Shown here: one piece after another, positions 51,201 through 62,805 of the stretch
Numbering within the stretch: position 1 is the stretch's first letter
Layout of the letters: each line of letters begins with the position of its first letter
From: Capra hircus
Taxonomy: Eukaryota > Chordata > Mammalia > Artiodactyla > Bovidae
NCBI RefSeq assembly: GCF_001704415.2
Contig: NC_030817.1
Coordinates: 57,211,550-57,275,549 of the forward strand
Length of the DNA: 64,000 nucleotides
Reading direction: 5' to 3'
Notes under the pieces: generated by a model
The model's database searches: none
What the model saw: only the letters and a program-made list of their open reading frames with translations
Told to the model about the DNA's origin: nothing
Translations under genes and position numbers: made by a program

Positions 51201-54200
51201 ATTCATACTCGGATATTTGTGAAAAACAATAATCTCTCTCCTCCACTCCACCATTTCCCTTTCCTTTATAGCTGATTCCTTTGTTTTTCACTTCCGTATC
51301 TCTGAATAACATGCATCTTGATTTGTTATTTTTAGGCAGTGTATTCACCTTTTTTATCTTTTTATTCCCCCATTAAAGTTTATACAGTAATTACTAAATC
51401 AATTCTTAGTGTTTACAACAATTAAAGGCTATTTACAGCTGTATCATGGAGTGTACCATAGTTATCTTTTCTTCCCTGTATAATTTCTTATTTGCCATTG
51501 AGTTAACTAATAAAATTGCTCTCCAGGCCTCCTGACCAGCTCTGTTTGGGACAGGCTGCCCTCTTCTACTGGAAGACAGCTGTCAGCCTGGGACTGCATG
51601 TCTTTATACTGCTGCTTTCCTGAGTTGGATCTCATTTCCTGGATCCCATATTTACTCTTTCTTGGTTGATTCACTCATTTTCACAGCACACATCCTCCTA
51701 CAGCTTCACAAGGGTGCATGAGAAGTAAAATTACTGGGGCCACAGATTTCTAAAAATGTCTTTATTACATATTCCAACCAGAATTGACAGTTTGCACAAG
51801 TACAGAATTCTAGATAGGAAATAACTTTTTCTCAGTTTTGAAGGGATTGCTCATTGCCTTCTAGCTTCCAGTACTGCCGTTCAGAAACCTGAGGCTATAC
51901 TAAGTCCTGGTCCTTTATTGCATGTGACTGTTTTCTTTTTCTGGAAGCCTGAAGGATTTGCTCTTTGTCCTCAGTGTTTTGAAATTTCACAGTGATATAC
52001 TTTGATGTGATTTCACCATCCATTCATGCTGGGCACTCGATGGGCCTTCTGACCTGGAAACGTGTCTCTGAGATCTGTGAGATTATTTTGTCCACGAGTT
52101 CTGCCCCTCCACTTTCTCTGCTCTCTGGAACTCCGGTTATTTATAAGCTGGACCTCTGGTCTCTTCTTAAATCTTACGTTGTTTCCTACTATTTTTATCT
52201 CGTTCTCTTTGCTTGACTTTCTGGGAGACTTCCTCACAACTTTATCTTCCAAAGTTTTGAGCTTTTTGTTTTTGGGCCACACCACATGGCAGATGGGATC
52301 TTGGTTCCCCAATCAGCAATCGAACCCATGCTCCCTGAAGCGCAGAGTCCTAACCTCTGGACAACCCAACTATTGCGTTTTAATTTTTAAAATGTATTTA
52401 TTTTTTAATTGAAGGATAATTGAGTTTTAATTTTTTGTTTATTATGTTTTTAATCTCCAAAAGCTCTCTCTTTTTTTGGTTTGTCTGCTCTTAGAATATT
52501 CCTTTTAAATGTAGCATCCTGTCTTTGCTTTACAGTAGCAGTATCTTCTATGAGGTTTTTAATAACAAAGTATTTTTCTGTTGCTGTTGTTGCTCTTTTT
52601 GGTCTCTTTTAAAGGGCTTTCTTCAGAAGTCTGATAATCCCCGAATGTTTGCTCATATTTAAAAGTGGGATAAAGTAAACTGGCACTGTGAGTACAGAGA
52701 TGGGATTTCTAAGATAATCTCATAGCAGAATGATCTGGCTGGCCAATTCATTAGGGAAACCCTGTTGTCAGTAGGCTCAGATGTTTTCTCTGGGGGTGGT
52801 TAGATCCCCCAGAGCTGACTCAAGGTCATACCTTTAAGGTACACACCTGACTATCTGCATTCTTAAGTATTAAATGGGAAAGCAGGAAGTCAGTATGCAC
52901 ATATTCATTTAATCTCCCCTTTTCCAGTATGGTGTTCCACCCTCAAGTGTGCCTTGTATCTCCTAATCCAGAGACCATCTTTTTTTTTTCTTCCTTTTGG
53001 CCATGCTGCATGGCATGTGGGATATTAGTTCCCTGACCAGGGATAGAAGATAGAACCCGTACTCCCTGCACTGAAAGTGCAAAGTCTTAACCACTGGACC
53101 ACCAGGGAAGCCCCAGGGACCTTTTTTTTTTTTTGCCCTCTCCAAAGAATAACCTTTGGTCTTTGCTGTAGGGGACAGGTAGGGATCTCTGGCTTCTTAA
53201 ACAGACTTTAAACCAATGTTCTTCATTTTAGCACACGCCTCTCCACACTTTCTGAGCCTGTGGGGACTCCCTGGTGCAAACAGTCTCTCAGCTTTCTCTT
53301 GTATTGGTTCAGACTTTCATTTCCTTGGGACTCCTAAGTCATTTAATAATTGCCCATCTGCTATCCAGCTTCTGATGTTTGATTGCTGTTGCCTCCTTGT
53401 CTGTTTTCTCCATTCTTATATGGATTTATGCCTTAAAAAAACCTCCTTATCATTCTTTTAGTGTCATTTCAGATGGGGTTGTCTTCAATCCATCATTTTT
53501 ACCTAGATGTTCCTACAAGACATTTTTGGTTTACAGGTCAAAGCTGTCCTTTGAATAACACGATCTTCAGTAAGTCAGTCCATGTACAGATGTATCTTAA
53601 ATAGTCAGCCTATCAAGATGCATTTCTTTATGCAAAAGGCTTACCTATCCCTTTTTAAGAATAAGAATTTATATTTGGTAGCTCTGGGTTCACCTGTGTG
53701 CCCCAATTGGTGCCATCACTTACTAGTATGAGAAAAACAATCAGGTTAAGATTATTAAAATAGTGACATGTCTGAAAAGTTAAGAGACATAAGATGTTAA
53801 GTATGAGAGAGAATAAAGATTCAAAATAGTCCAAAAGAAACCAGAAATAATTATTTGAGGAAGGGAAAAAGAACATAGCTCACCTCCTTGAGTTCCCACT
53901 CATAAATGGCTGAGTGAGAACAATAAACAATTTGTCTTTATGTGCTAGGGCACATATAGTCATAGAATGAGCTACATATGCAGTCCTCTATCCTCAGAAT
54001 ACCTATTTTAAATGGCTCAGATCTTTACAGTTCCCAGACTTAACACTAACAGACTTCTACCTTGACATTATTTTATGGTCCATCATGAGTGGATCAAGGT
54101 TGAAGGATTCATTTCACCAGAAATTATTGTCAGAAATCATATACATACTTCTTAGTCAATTACAACAACCAGCAATCATCTCAACAAGTGATTCTTACAA

Positions 54201-54475
54201 TGCACCTCAGTAGAAAATCAGCACAGAGATATGCAGTTATCTGTAAGAGAAGCTCAACCTTACTGTGAGACTCCATTCTAAAGGAACCTGAGTTTCAGAA
54301 GCAAGCCAATATTCTACCAGCCAAGCTGGGAGGGCCAGGAGAAGGCAAGGAAGGCAGTAAGTACCTGCACTGATCCCCCATGGCGGTCTGCGGCCAAGTG
54401 AGACGTCAGGTACGAGGTATTGGTCTGCCGGCTTGGCTGGATTTCCCACTCTCCTCGGCGCTCTGACGATGCAGT
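39163..54475 (-). CDS. CSNK1G1: Casein kinase 1 gamma 1, 3' part: C-terminal tail exons
   Basis: Three coding exons on the minus strand are in the window: 54475-54365 (cassette), 46689-46583 and 39217-39163 with the TGA stop. Joined they read [10 protein letters not shown] ... [15 protein letters not shown] ... [22 protein letters not shown]. The last two match the human CSNK1G1 tail with one difference (TTQRHK for TAQRHK). Known role: a monotopic Ser/Thr kinase that is anchored at the plasma membrane and phosphorylates LRP6 in Wnt signalling. The tail shows the anchoring signal: a Cys cluster (palmitoylation in CK1 gamma) followed by KRKRKK. No kinase-domain exon (DFG, HRD) is seen up to 64,000, so the 5' part of this roughly 200-kb gene lies outside. 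The exon encoding the residues before the cassette is also outside or unrecognised. Confidence 0.96.
40619..40873 (-). repeat. CHR-type SINE
   Basis: Reverse CHR: GCATGCTGGGTCTTTGTTCC, GGGCTTCAGTAGTTGTGCTG, GGGATCTTCCCAGACCAGGG and the end TGGACCACCAGGAAAGTCC. Confidence 0.88.
41720..42040 (+). repeat. L2 LINE 3' fragment
   Basis: ACCTAAGCTCTTTGGGGGAG and AGAGTTCCAAACATAGAGTA, preceded by a clinic-like CTTCC-rich body, resemble the L2 3' end. Strongly diverged. Confidence 0.4.
44986..45166. mobile_element. MER5A-like hAT DNA transposon
   Basis: The left end GTGGTTCCCAACCTCAGCTA and the right end GTCAAGGTTGAGGACTCAG with ACCAC are imperfect inverted repeats. The inside CATCTCAATCACCTGAACTT and CTGATGCTCAGGCCATA match MER5A wording. 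Confidence 0.75.
46583..46689 (-). CDS. CSNK1G1: CSNK1G1 penultimate coding exon
   Basis: A 107-nt exon (35 codons plus two bases), acceptor ctgtttcag, donor gtacgt. It reads [35 protein letters not shown] plus AA of a split Lys codon. Confidence 0.97.
46905..47040 (-). repeat. MIR fragment
   Basis: AATGCCTACTCTGTTAGGAA and GAATCCTCACAGAAATCCTA fit the reverse MIR 3' region. A (TG)n patch lies inside at 46966-46977. Confidence 0.5.
47676..47945 (+). repeat. MIR SINE, nearly full length
   Basis: ACGGGCTCTAGACTTACTC, GGGTTTGAACCCTAGCTCCA, TCTGTAAAATGGGGAAACAA and AAAGCGCTTAGCCCAGTGTC come in MIR order, ending at CAATAAACATTC. The tRNA-derived head and core are both present, making it the best-preserved MIR here. 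Confidence 0.85.
48500..48930 (+). repeat. Old transposon tail, family uncertain
   Basis: GGAGACAATTGGGGGAAATG, TTATGGAATTATTAATTTTC and TTTCATAATGAAAAGTTGGG follow a common mammalian L1-type 3' end. I cannot fix the family. Confidence 0.4.
50284..50612 (-). repeat. Compound (tandem) Bov-tA SINE
   Basis: A reverse Bov-tA whose head is followed by a second head: two GGATTCTTTACCAGCTGAGC-like and AGATTCTTTACTAACTGAGC-like segments (near 50460 and 50578) share one BovB-like tail at 50284-50360. Confidence 0.85.
50770..51090 (+). repeat. Old LINE-like remnant
   Basis: GGATTCATTGGCTCAAAAGT, TAACAGGTATTGCCAAATTA and CCTCCATAATAGTTGAAACT resemble a frequent L1M segment. Confidence 0.45.
51740..52700 (+). 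repeat. Old interspersed repeat, family unassigned, interrupted by a CHR SINE
   Basis: AGGGATTGCTCATTGCCTTC, AAATTTCACAGTGATATACT, CTGGGAGACTTCCTCACAAC and AGAAGTCTGATAATCC come in the order of a common mammalian LINE-type repeat that I recognise but cannot name. The CHR copy at 52262-52372 splits it. Confidence 0.45.
52262..52372 (-). repeat. Truncated CHR-type SINE
   Basis: It reads GGGCCACACCACATGGCAGA, ATCGAACCCATGCTCCCTGA and CTAACCTCTGGACAACCC in reverse CHR order. Confidence 0.75.
52979..53114 (-). repeat. Truncated CHR-type SINE
   Basis: T-run, then GCATGTGGGATATTAGTTCC, CCTGACCAGGGATAGAAG and CCACTGGACCACCAGGGAAG in reverse CHR order. Confidence 0.85.
54365..54475 (-). CDS. CSNK1G1: CSNK1G1 111-nt in-frame cassette exon
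   Basis: Thirty-seven codons, phase 0 at both ends, acceptor gcctgagcag and donor gtactt. It begins [10 protein letters not shown] and ends RHGGSVQ, and joins directly to [10 protein letters not shown]. The common human 422-residue form goes from LRNQ straight to VVSS, so this is the optional insert of the longer isoform. Both splice sites are weak, fitting alternative use. The insert is Ser/Thr/Arg-rich and lies in the tail between kinase domain and palmitoylation motif. Confidence 0.85.
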
Positions 54476-57400
54476 CTGCTCAGGCATTAGGAAGCATGAG
54501 AGCAAGATACGGAAGGAAAGGTGAAGCAACAGCAGGCAATTACAAAATCAAGTACATTAGTATCCCTTCGGGGTTTGTTTTTGTTTTGGATTTTGAACTA
54601 ACAACTGCAGCAAAGCACTGAGAAAAAGCTTGGCTACATTCATTTCAGCCTAACAAGTCAACACATAGCTGTCTCTAACATACCAACCTTGCTGAGACAC
54701 AGAAAAACAATAATCACCACAAAAGGAGGTTAAAAAAGAAAATCTATCAAAAGCTGGAATTATCTTTTAGTTTCCATATTAGTAAAATTTCAATAGCCAC
54801 TAAACAGACCAAATTCATAAAGTTGGGATTGCTGCATAAAGGAATAATCATACTTGAATCATTTCACTGATTAAAGATCTACCTAAATAGGTAGTAGTCA
54901 GTACAGAAAATTCTGAGCGCCAAGAATTAAGATAGTAAGTCTTTTCCTTGAATAGGGAGCCCACTACTCTCAAACTTCCAGAAGACTTTCAACTAATATA
55001 AAATGAGCAGTAGCGAGAATATGCTTTATTCCCTAAAAGAATAAGCGAAGTCTCTCTTCAAAAGTAGGTTCAGAGGTCAAGAATATGAAAAGATGAGGGA
55101 AAATAAGGCTACAGTGTTCCTCAGATTCCTCTAGTTATCAGTCTCCAGTTGGAATTAGAAAAATTTTAGATAAGACTACATAAACTATTTTCCTCTAGAA
55201 AGCAAAAGGCAGATCTTTTCCAGCAAAAGAAGGGCTTCTGATTCAAAATCTCGTTGGGTTCTGCTTTCACCTGTGCTGCTGTCAGGCTCTCTTCACTCCT
55301 CCTTCACCTGTGTTTTAGACCTCACACTATTCTAACCTTGCTCATATGTCATATCTGTTCTTAAGAATCTGTTTAGGTGCCTCTTCCCCTGCACCAGATG
55401 GCTGAGGAGGTGTTAACATTATGGTGCTCAGCTGTAACAGTCCTAAGGCTCTACAAAAATGAAAAATGAGGTGTTGGAGAGGCAGCAACGAGGGATTAGT
55501 AAATCAAATTTTAATTGCTACTGATATTAACAGCAGCAGGGGTTGGGATGTGATATTGCTGCTCTACAGGAAAACCAGTAAGGATGCTATAAATATTAGA
55601 AATAGAGCTATAAATGCTGTATTCTTAAAAAAAAAAAGTTGGGGAGGGGAGGAAGACTGAAATAGTAGTCTGAGGTTCCATTTCACTCACCCCCTTCTGG
55701 AACTCATTGACAAAGAGTGGTTTTAAGCTCATCTACAAATCACAAAAAGGCTTTGCTACCACCCCCCCACAAAAGGCATCATATACCAGCTGCAACTTAC
55801 TCATCTTCTTAACTAATGGAGTATGAAGTCAGATGGGTAACAGCACTATAAAAGATGCTGGCCATGTTTTCTTATATTCCTCTATAAGAAGGCAGCTGTA
55901 TTAACTTCCTTGCTATATACTCTAACAAGAGAAAAGTTTAGTTTATTCTGCCAATCACATTTGAGAGAATCGAAGCTACCCCAAATATCTCCCTACCCAC
56001 TCCTGCCAAGAGAGGTTCAGATGTTTAATTACCCCAAAATAAGACTGTGGTTTATAACATAATCATAATTATTTTATAAACTAATATCCATAGCCTAGGA
56101 GTGCTTAATCTCATTTATTCCACTATTGGATATTTGAGATAATATCTGTTCTTCTAATATTATAACTAATAACTATAACTAAATATCTATTCGTGATTCT
56201 CTTCAGTTCTCTCTAGGACTTTATAAATTTTCTTATAATATTTAAGTAGATTATTTAAGCTTCTAAACTACTATATAGAATTGTTTGTTCTCAAAAAATT
56301 TAAATGCTTAGAAAACATCCAGACATTTTTAAGTCACTCGAGGCTGTTTTGAGTTCTATGATACATGTTCAGTGTGATACTTCTCTCATGAAAAGTCTGT
56401 TTTGCATTTGCTTTTAGGGCAGATGAAACATGTAGAAAACACTCATTTTTTAAAGCTTAACAAAATCTTGGGCAGCTGGATCAGCTATTAATTCTGTTTT
56501 TCCTGAAATACATATCAGAAGTCTGATTTGATGCTACCCATCTGATTCCCAGGGATATATACTTGCTTATATTCATTCTAGCTAAACAGGTAACTTGTTG
56601 GAATAATTAAGACTTTTGTCTAAATGAAAATAGCAAGATATTTTTTTCAAAGGCCTTAAAGTTATATTCCATCCTCAAAGCAATGTTCCATTTGTCTTCT
56701 GAAGAGAGAAAAATAATGCTAGCATTTGATATTGCTTCATTAATGCTTCCACTGTGACAAGTGAAGAATACATGGCACCATCCCACTGCCCTCTGATGCC
56801 TTCTATATTCACTGAAAGCAGCAAAACCAAGAGAGAGATCTGAACTCAGAGTTGTTGGTTTATTACTCTGGGAACTACTTTCACCATAATGCTAAACTCT
56901 ATGGCTATTCTTTTCTAGAATTTAAGGGCTTGGACTGGTATCTAGAAGCTGATGTAAGTAGAAGGATTCATTTGCCAGTTTTAGAAAGCAACTGAGTGCC
57001 TAGAGGCTAAACGAAACCAAAGAATGTCAATCTCTACAGAATTCTGCTAGTCTACCTGTCCTTGAAAGGTACTCTAGTGATGCTGTATACACAGGAGTTA
57101 CAACAGGCGTAATCAGCACAGGAGCCAGTTAAATATCAAGCAAACCAGTGGAGGAGATCACCATGTAAACCCTTCACTGGTAAAAATCATTCATGCAACA
57201 TGTCTATCTAAAAATCAATCAGGAGAGTCATTCAATAAAACCAATCTCTCTGCAATACTTCAAAGACAAAGGTCCACACGGAGTGTATAAGTCCCCAAAG
57301 GCACCAGCAGGAATCTCAAGCAGTGGAAATTCCTTGGGGTAACGCTTTAAAATCTTCAGCTGGGATTGTATTACCTGCGTGGAAATGCTTGGTTCACTAT

Positions 57401-58444
57401 GTAGTAGGTGAACATAGAAACAAAAAAAAGCAGCAACAGAGCAGAGCATAAATCAAAAGCTAAGCTACAAAAAATAGTTTAGGGAAAACATGTAAGCCTA
57501 GTGTAAAAAGTTGAAACCACCCCTTTGCCTAGGGCAAAGGAAGTGAGCAGCTTTGAACAACCACTTGGGAGGGATTCATGGACAGACAGTGGGGAGAATG
57601 ATATTAATGGGAGGGCAAGAAAGTAGAGTCTGAGAACACCTCAGATAACCACCTCTGTCTACGGCTTGAAAATTATCTCAAATTTCTTTTGGTGATAAAG
57701 CAATTTTTCTAAAGCAGAAGAAAGGCAAATACCTTTATCCTGTTGTAGCGAACAAACCACCAAATCTTATTCTTTATTATATAGTTATTTTGAAAAATTA
57801 ATTTTGATTCCATCTATAAAATGGATCTCATCCATTTTACTTTATGGCTCCTAAAATACTTTTAAAACAAAAATAGATTAAATAGTACCAAAAAATTAGT
57901 AATGAATACACTAGATTACATTCTGTTTTACCACACTTTCAAAATTTTAATGCAACATATTAAATATACTATATTATAAAGCTCATGGAACAGAACCAAT
58001 TTTCCTACACCAAAGATTTTTACATGCAACCTGTCAGCTGTACCAATAGTGAGTTCCTGTTTTCTACAAACTTGATCAAATATCAGAGATATCAGAACAT
58101 CACTGATAACAATCTGGAGGGGATTATTTCCAAGCCCAATAGTATATAGGCCCATAGAGACAGTGGTATCGATTCTGTGAAGTTCTGGGGGAAAAAAAAA
58201 TCACAAAAACTATCCTAAAGGTTTGAAATTCTCTACTCACATCTTGTTTTATTCTTACTTAAAATGGCATAATATACCTTCTGTATGGAATAAGGATTTA
58301 TCTAGGGAGGATTACTGCAGAGTCACCCTCCTACAAGGAGATGCCTCAGAACACAGGGTGTATACTGACATACAAAGTACTGAACAACACATACAGACAG
58401 AAGAAAACTTTTAATATGTAATAGAGAATTAAGAGTGGAGGTGA

Positions 58445-59090
58445 GGGACTTCCTTGGCGGTCTAGTGGATTAGGAACCTACCTACTGGAATTCCCTGGTG
58501 GTCCAGTGGTTAAGAACCCACCTGCCAGTGCAGGGGACAAAGGTTTGATCCCTGGCCTGGGAAGATTCCACATGCTGCAGAGTAACTAAGCCTGTGTGCC
58601 ACACTACTGAGCCCAGGCTCTAGAGTCTGCAAGTTACAACTGCTGAAGCCTGCACACTCTTGGGCCTGTGAGCCACAACCACTGAGCTCAAGCACTGCAA
58701 CGCCTGAAGCCTGTGTGCCTAGAGAGCCTGTGCTCCACAGCAAGAGAAGCCACCGCAATGAGAAGTCCACGCACTGCAACTACAGAGGATGAAGACCCAC
58801 CACAACCAAAAATAAAATTAAATAAAGTACAAACATAAATAAATAATATTAAAAACAACAAAAACAAAAAGAACCCGCCTGCCAATGCAAGGGACATGGG
58901 TTTCATCCCTGGTCTGAGAACTAAGATCTCACACGCTGAGGGGCAACTAGGCCCTGTGCCGCAACTACTAAGCCTGCAGGTGCTGTGCAACAAGAGAAGC
59001 CGCCACGGTGAGAAGCCCACACTGCAACTAGAGAAAGTCTGTGAGCAGCAACAAAGACCCAGCACAGCCACAAATAGACAGACAGACAGG
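58445..59090 (+). repeat. CHR-type SINE split by a second CHR SINE
   Basis: The outer head GGGACTTCCTTGGCGGTCTA (58445-58486) breaks off and resumes at about 58869 with AGAACCCGCCTGCCAATGCA, ending in a (GACA)n-like tail at 59090. The inner, nearly full-length copy fills 58487-58868. Confidence 0.85.
58487..58868 (+). repeat. Inner, nearly full-length CHR-type SINE
   Basis: It starts GGAATTCCCTGGTGGTCCAG and contains the tRNA-like GGTTTGATCCCTGGCCTGGG. A long CHR body (repeated GCCTGTGTGCC, ACTGAGC) leads to an A-rich end. Confidence 0.88.
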
Positions 59091-59832
59091 TAACTACTCC
59101 AGTATGACCCTATTAAAAGAAAAAGAGCAGAGGTGAGGAGCAGAGACTATATCACTGAAGGGGAGAAGCTAAGAAAAGGACTATTTCAGTTGTGCACTTG
59201 TTTCTTGCAATATCCCCTTGGAGTTTAGGTCCCAGCAATGAGGAGGTATGGCTCATTCTGCACTGAGCTCTGTGATGGAGGCAGGCAGGACAAGAGTGCA
59301 GTCTCCACACCCGAGCTCCCGCTGGATAATAGGCAGCCCATCAGGAAATTGCACACGGTCAGAAGTAGGCAAGAGATCTCTGCACAAACACATCTGCCCC
59401 TTAAACTAGGAAACGCTGACCCTCACTGAAAACCAGGGAGTACTCTGTGAAAGGAAAGGAACTGAGAATTTAACAGCTGCTTCTTCTTTTTTTTTAAGGC
59501 TACTGGACTTAATCCGGCCTAACCTCCCCTTTGGAAAAGCTAAGCTTATGAGAAGCTTCATTCATTAAGCACCACAGCACCAAACCACAGTGTATTTTTC
59601 TAAGGCTATATATTCCTTAAGTCAAATGCCTTGGAGTCCAGTCACAAACAGAACAAATCCAAATTACACTTTTATTGGGGCATATCTTCTTCAGAATTCG
59701 ATATGACCTTCTCTCCCTTAAACTTATGCTGCTCCTATAAAAATGCGTAAGTAGTATTTGAGGATTCAGTATCATCGGGGTAGGACACTGTGTCTAGCAG
59801 AATTTAGTAATTCTTGGCAGTCAATGTGACTC

Positions 59833-61243
59833 TTCAGTTCAGTTCAGTCACTCAGTCATGTCTGACTCTTTGCAACCTCATGGACTGATATGAGTTAGTT
59901 CTTCGCATTAGGTGGCCAAAGTACTGGAGTTTCAGCTTCAGCATTAGTCCTTCCAATGAATATTCAGGGCTGATTTCCCTTAGAATAGAATGGTTGGATC
60001 TCCTTGCAGTCCAAAGGACTCTCAAGAGTCTTCTCCAACACCACAGTTCAAAAGCATCAATTCTTCGGCACTAAGTTTTCTTTATGATCCAACTCTCACA
60101 TCCATACATGACTATTGGAAAAACCACAGCTTTGACTAGATGGACCTTTGTTGGCAAAGTAATGTCTCTGCTTTTTACTATGCTGTCTAGGTTGGTCATA
60201 GCTTTCCTTCCAAAGACAAGTGTCTTTTAATTTCATGGCTGCAGTCACCATCTGCAGTGATTTTGGAGCCCCCCAAAATAGTCTCTCACTGTTTCCATTG
60301 TTTCCCCATATATTTGCCATGAAGTGATGGGACTAGATGCCATGATCTTAGTTTTCTGAATGTTGAGTTTTAAACCAACTTCTCTCCTCTTTCATCAAGA
60401 GGCTCTTTAGTTCTTCTTCACTTTCTGCTATAAGGGTGGTATCATCTGCATATCTGAGGTTACTGATATTTCTCTCGGCAATCTTGACCCCAGCTTGTGC
60501 TTCATCCAGCCCGGCATTCGCATGATGTACTCTGCGTATCAGTTAAATAAGCAGAGTGACAATATACAGCCTTGACGTACTCCTGCCCCGATCTGGAACC
60601 AGTCTGTTGTTTCTTGTCTGGTTCTAACTGTTGCTTTGTGACCTGCATACAGATTTCTCAGGAGGCAGGTCAGGTGGTCTGGTAATCCCATCTCTTGAAG
60701 AATTTTCCAGTTTGTTGTGATCCACAGTCAATAAAGCAGAAGTAGATGTTTTTCTGGAACTCTCTTGCTTTTTCAATGATCCAACGGATGCTGGGAATTG
60801 AATCTCTGGTTCCTCTGCCTTTTTAAAATCCAGCTTGAACATCTGGAAGTTCACGGTTCACGTATTGCTGAAGCCTGTCTTGGAGAATTTTGAGCATTAC
60901 TTTGCTAGCGCGTGAGATGAATGCAATTGTGCTGTAGTCTGAACATTCCTTGGCATTGCCTTTCTTTGGGATTGGAATGAAAACTGACCTTTTCCAGTCC
61001 CGTGTCCATTGCTGAGTTTTCCAAATTTGCTGGCATATTGAGTGCAGCACTTTCACAGCATCATCTTTCAGGATTTGAAATAGCTCAACTGGAATTCCAT
61101 CACCTCCAGTAGCTTTGTTCACAGTGATGTTTCCTAAGGCCCATTTGACTTTGCATTCCAGGATGTCTGGCTCTGGATGAGTGATCACACCATCATGGTT
61201 ATCTGGGTCATGAAGATCTTTTTTGTATAGTTCTTCTGTAACA
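59833..61243 (-). mobile_element. BovB (RTE-type) LINE, 5'-truncated
   Basis: About 1.4 kb of the roughly 3.2-kb element in reverse orientation, ending in the TTCAGTTCAGTTCAG tail. The reverse transcriptase is recognisable: KATGGDGIPVELFQ and IPIPKKGNAKECSDYS around 61130-60930, and the YADD catalytic box at 60452-60441. The frame is broken between segments (61188-60823 and 60854-60624), so it is inactive. It defines the lineage as ruminant, and its 3' end is shared by the Bov-A/Bov-tA SINEs it mobilises. Confidence 0.95.
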
Positions 61244-62159
61244 GATCTGTTCTTCCTAACATTTTAGCCCAAGTAGTCCTTCTTCAAATGCCTACAGAAA
61301 ATCTACCAAGTAAAAGGGATCTATGGGAGAAAAAGGAAATTATCAAAGCTGCTGAACCACAAAAGTATATCTTTGTGTAGCATCCACCTGTGTAAGGATG
61401 GTCACAAGCTAAAAGTTCTGAAAGGATGTGTGCTGCTGTACACACGTGCCAGTCAATGCAATATGCTATATTTAGCATGTCGAACAAACACACTGCATAA
61501 AACCTTCAACAGTACCACACACTGCATGTTACCACACACTGCACGTTAACAGAAGCTGTCTGGATACTGGCAGGACTTACTTCCTGGTCGAATTTCATCA
61601 GCCAGTCCAAGGGAAGCTTTGTCAGGTAGAAACAGGCAGAACTATTAAACAGGCAGACTATTCACTGTCTTCCTAATGAATGGTAATCCCGAGTTCTTTA
61701 AGAGGAACCTGAGTCATGGCAAGACTGACTGTCTTTGGAACTGATGAAGGACAAACACCCAGGGTAAAATTACAGAAATGACTAACCCGTTGGGACCCTT
61801 TTGAATGGATTTAGCTTTTAGAAATATTTATTCTACCCAAACTCATGATTTAATTACAATTCTCTAGCTGGGTAAATTAACGTCAAAGAAATTGTTCTTA
61901 AGCACCTGCTATTAAGATAGTTTTAAAATACAGATCCAGTGTAGATGAGCTTACATGCAGTTCTTTGGCCATCATGGTTAGGATCTATTACTGCATCTAG
62001 GAACCAAACAGTATTCAATTCAACTCAAAATAACTACATTATAGACCAGCAAAGCAAAATTTCTCTAAGAAATTCCCAATGTGATGGAGGAGAACTAATA
62101 CATTCTCCCAAACTTGCTTTGCAGCAAAAGCCTGTTGTGTCTTTTTGTTTTTTCAGAAA

Positions 62160-62457
62160 CGCTTATTTATTTACTTATGGCTGGGTCTTCGTTGCTGCGG
62201 TTGGGCTTTCTCTAGCTGTGGCAGAGAGCGGGACGCCTCTCTGTGGTGGCAGGAGGGGTTACGCTTTGTCATGGTGTGTGGGCTTCTCACTGCGGTTGCT
62301 TCTCTCGTTGTGGAGCGAGGGCTCTGGGTACACAGGCTTCAGGAGCTGTGGCGCCCGGGCTTAACAGCTCCACGGCATGTGGAATCTTCCCAGACCAGGG
62401 ATCAAAACTGTGCCCCCTACACTGGCAGGTGAATTCTTAACCATTAGATCACTATGG
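62160..62457 (-). repeat. CHR-type SINE, nearly full length
   Basis: Reverse CHR: TATGGCTGGGTCTTCGTTGC, GCTTCTCTCGTTGTGGAGCG, TGGAATCTTCCCAGACCAGG and the end TTAACCATTAGATCACTATG. Confidence 0.88.
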
Positions 62458-62679
62458 AAGATGGAAGTCGGTGATGTGTCTCTTTAAACCTTTCCCCTTG
62501 AGCACACAATCTAGCCATGCTCTGAGTGCCAAACACGGCAGAATGACTCTTGGTGGCAACAGAAAAAAGAAGAAAGAAAAGTTTAAAATTTCTTTTTCTT
62601 GGAAGGGTAAATGGAAATCTATATTTTAAACAAACATCTGATTTCATCTAAACTTCTCATCTGACAGATTAAAATTCAT

Positions 62680-62805
62680 TTATCATTCAAATAATTATTT
62701 CTTGACTGCCTACTGTTCCAGACATTCTTTCAGGGGTTAGGGATATAGTAGTGAACAAAACAACAAAAATCTCTGTCCGTACAAGACTCACCATTTGTGG
62801 AAGCT
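62680..62805 (-). repeat. L2-like fragment
   Basis: ACTGCCTACTGTTCCAGACA and ATATAGTAGTGAACAAAACA match the wording of a common ancient LINE/SINE-associated sequence. Family tentative. Confidence 0.4.

Larger units (their letters stand above)
46690..54364 (-). other. CSNK1G1: CSNK1G1 intron between cassette and penultimate exon
   Basis: A 7.7-kb AT-rich intron. It contains MIR copies (46905-47040, 47676-47945), an old transposon tail (48500-48930), a compound Bov-tA (50284-50612), LINE remnants (50770-51090, 51740-52700) and two CHR SINEs (52262-52372, 52979-53114). No other exon is recognised. Confidence 0.7.

Noticed and set aside
57228..57449. 73-codon minus-strand frame in the CSNK1G1 intron
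   Set aside because: No CK1 gamma similarity, no convincing splice borders, no repeat or domain.
58487..58590. tRNA-like sequence with A- and B-box resemblance
   Set aside because: It is the head of a CHR SINE; the tRNA fold is not intact. The same applies to all Bov-tA heads.
61581..61625. Possible CSNK1G1 exon with a GTAAGT-like border
   Set aside because: The minus-strand translation does not match any CK1 gamma segment I know, and no good acceptor precedes it.
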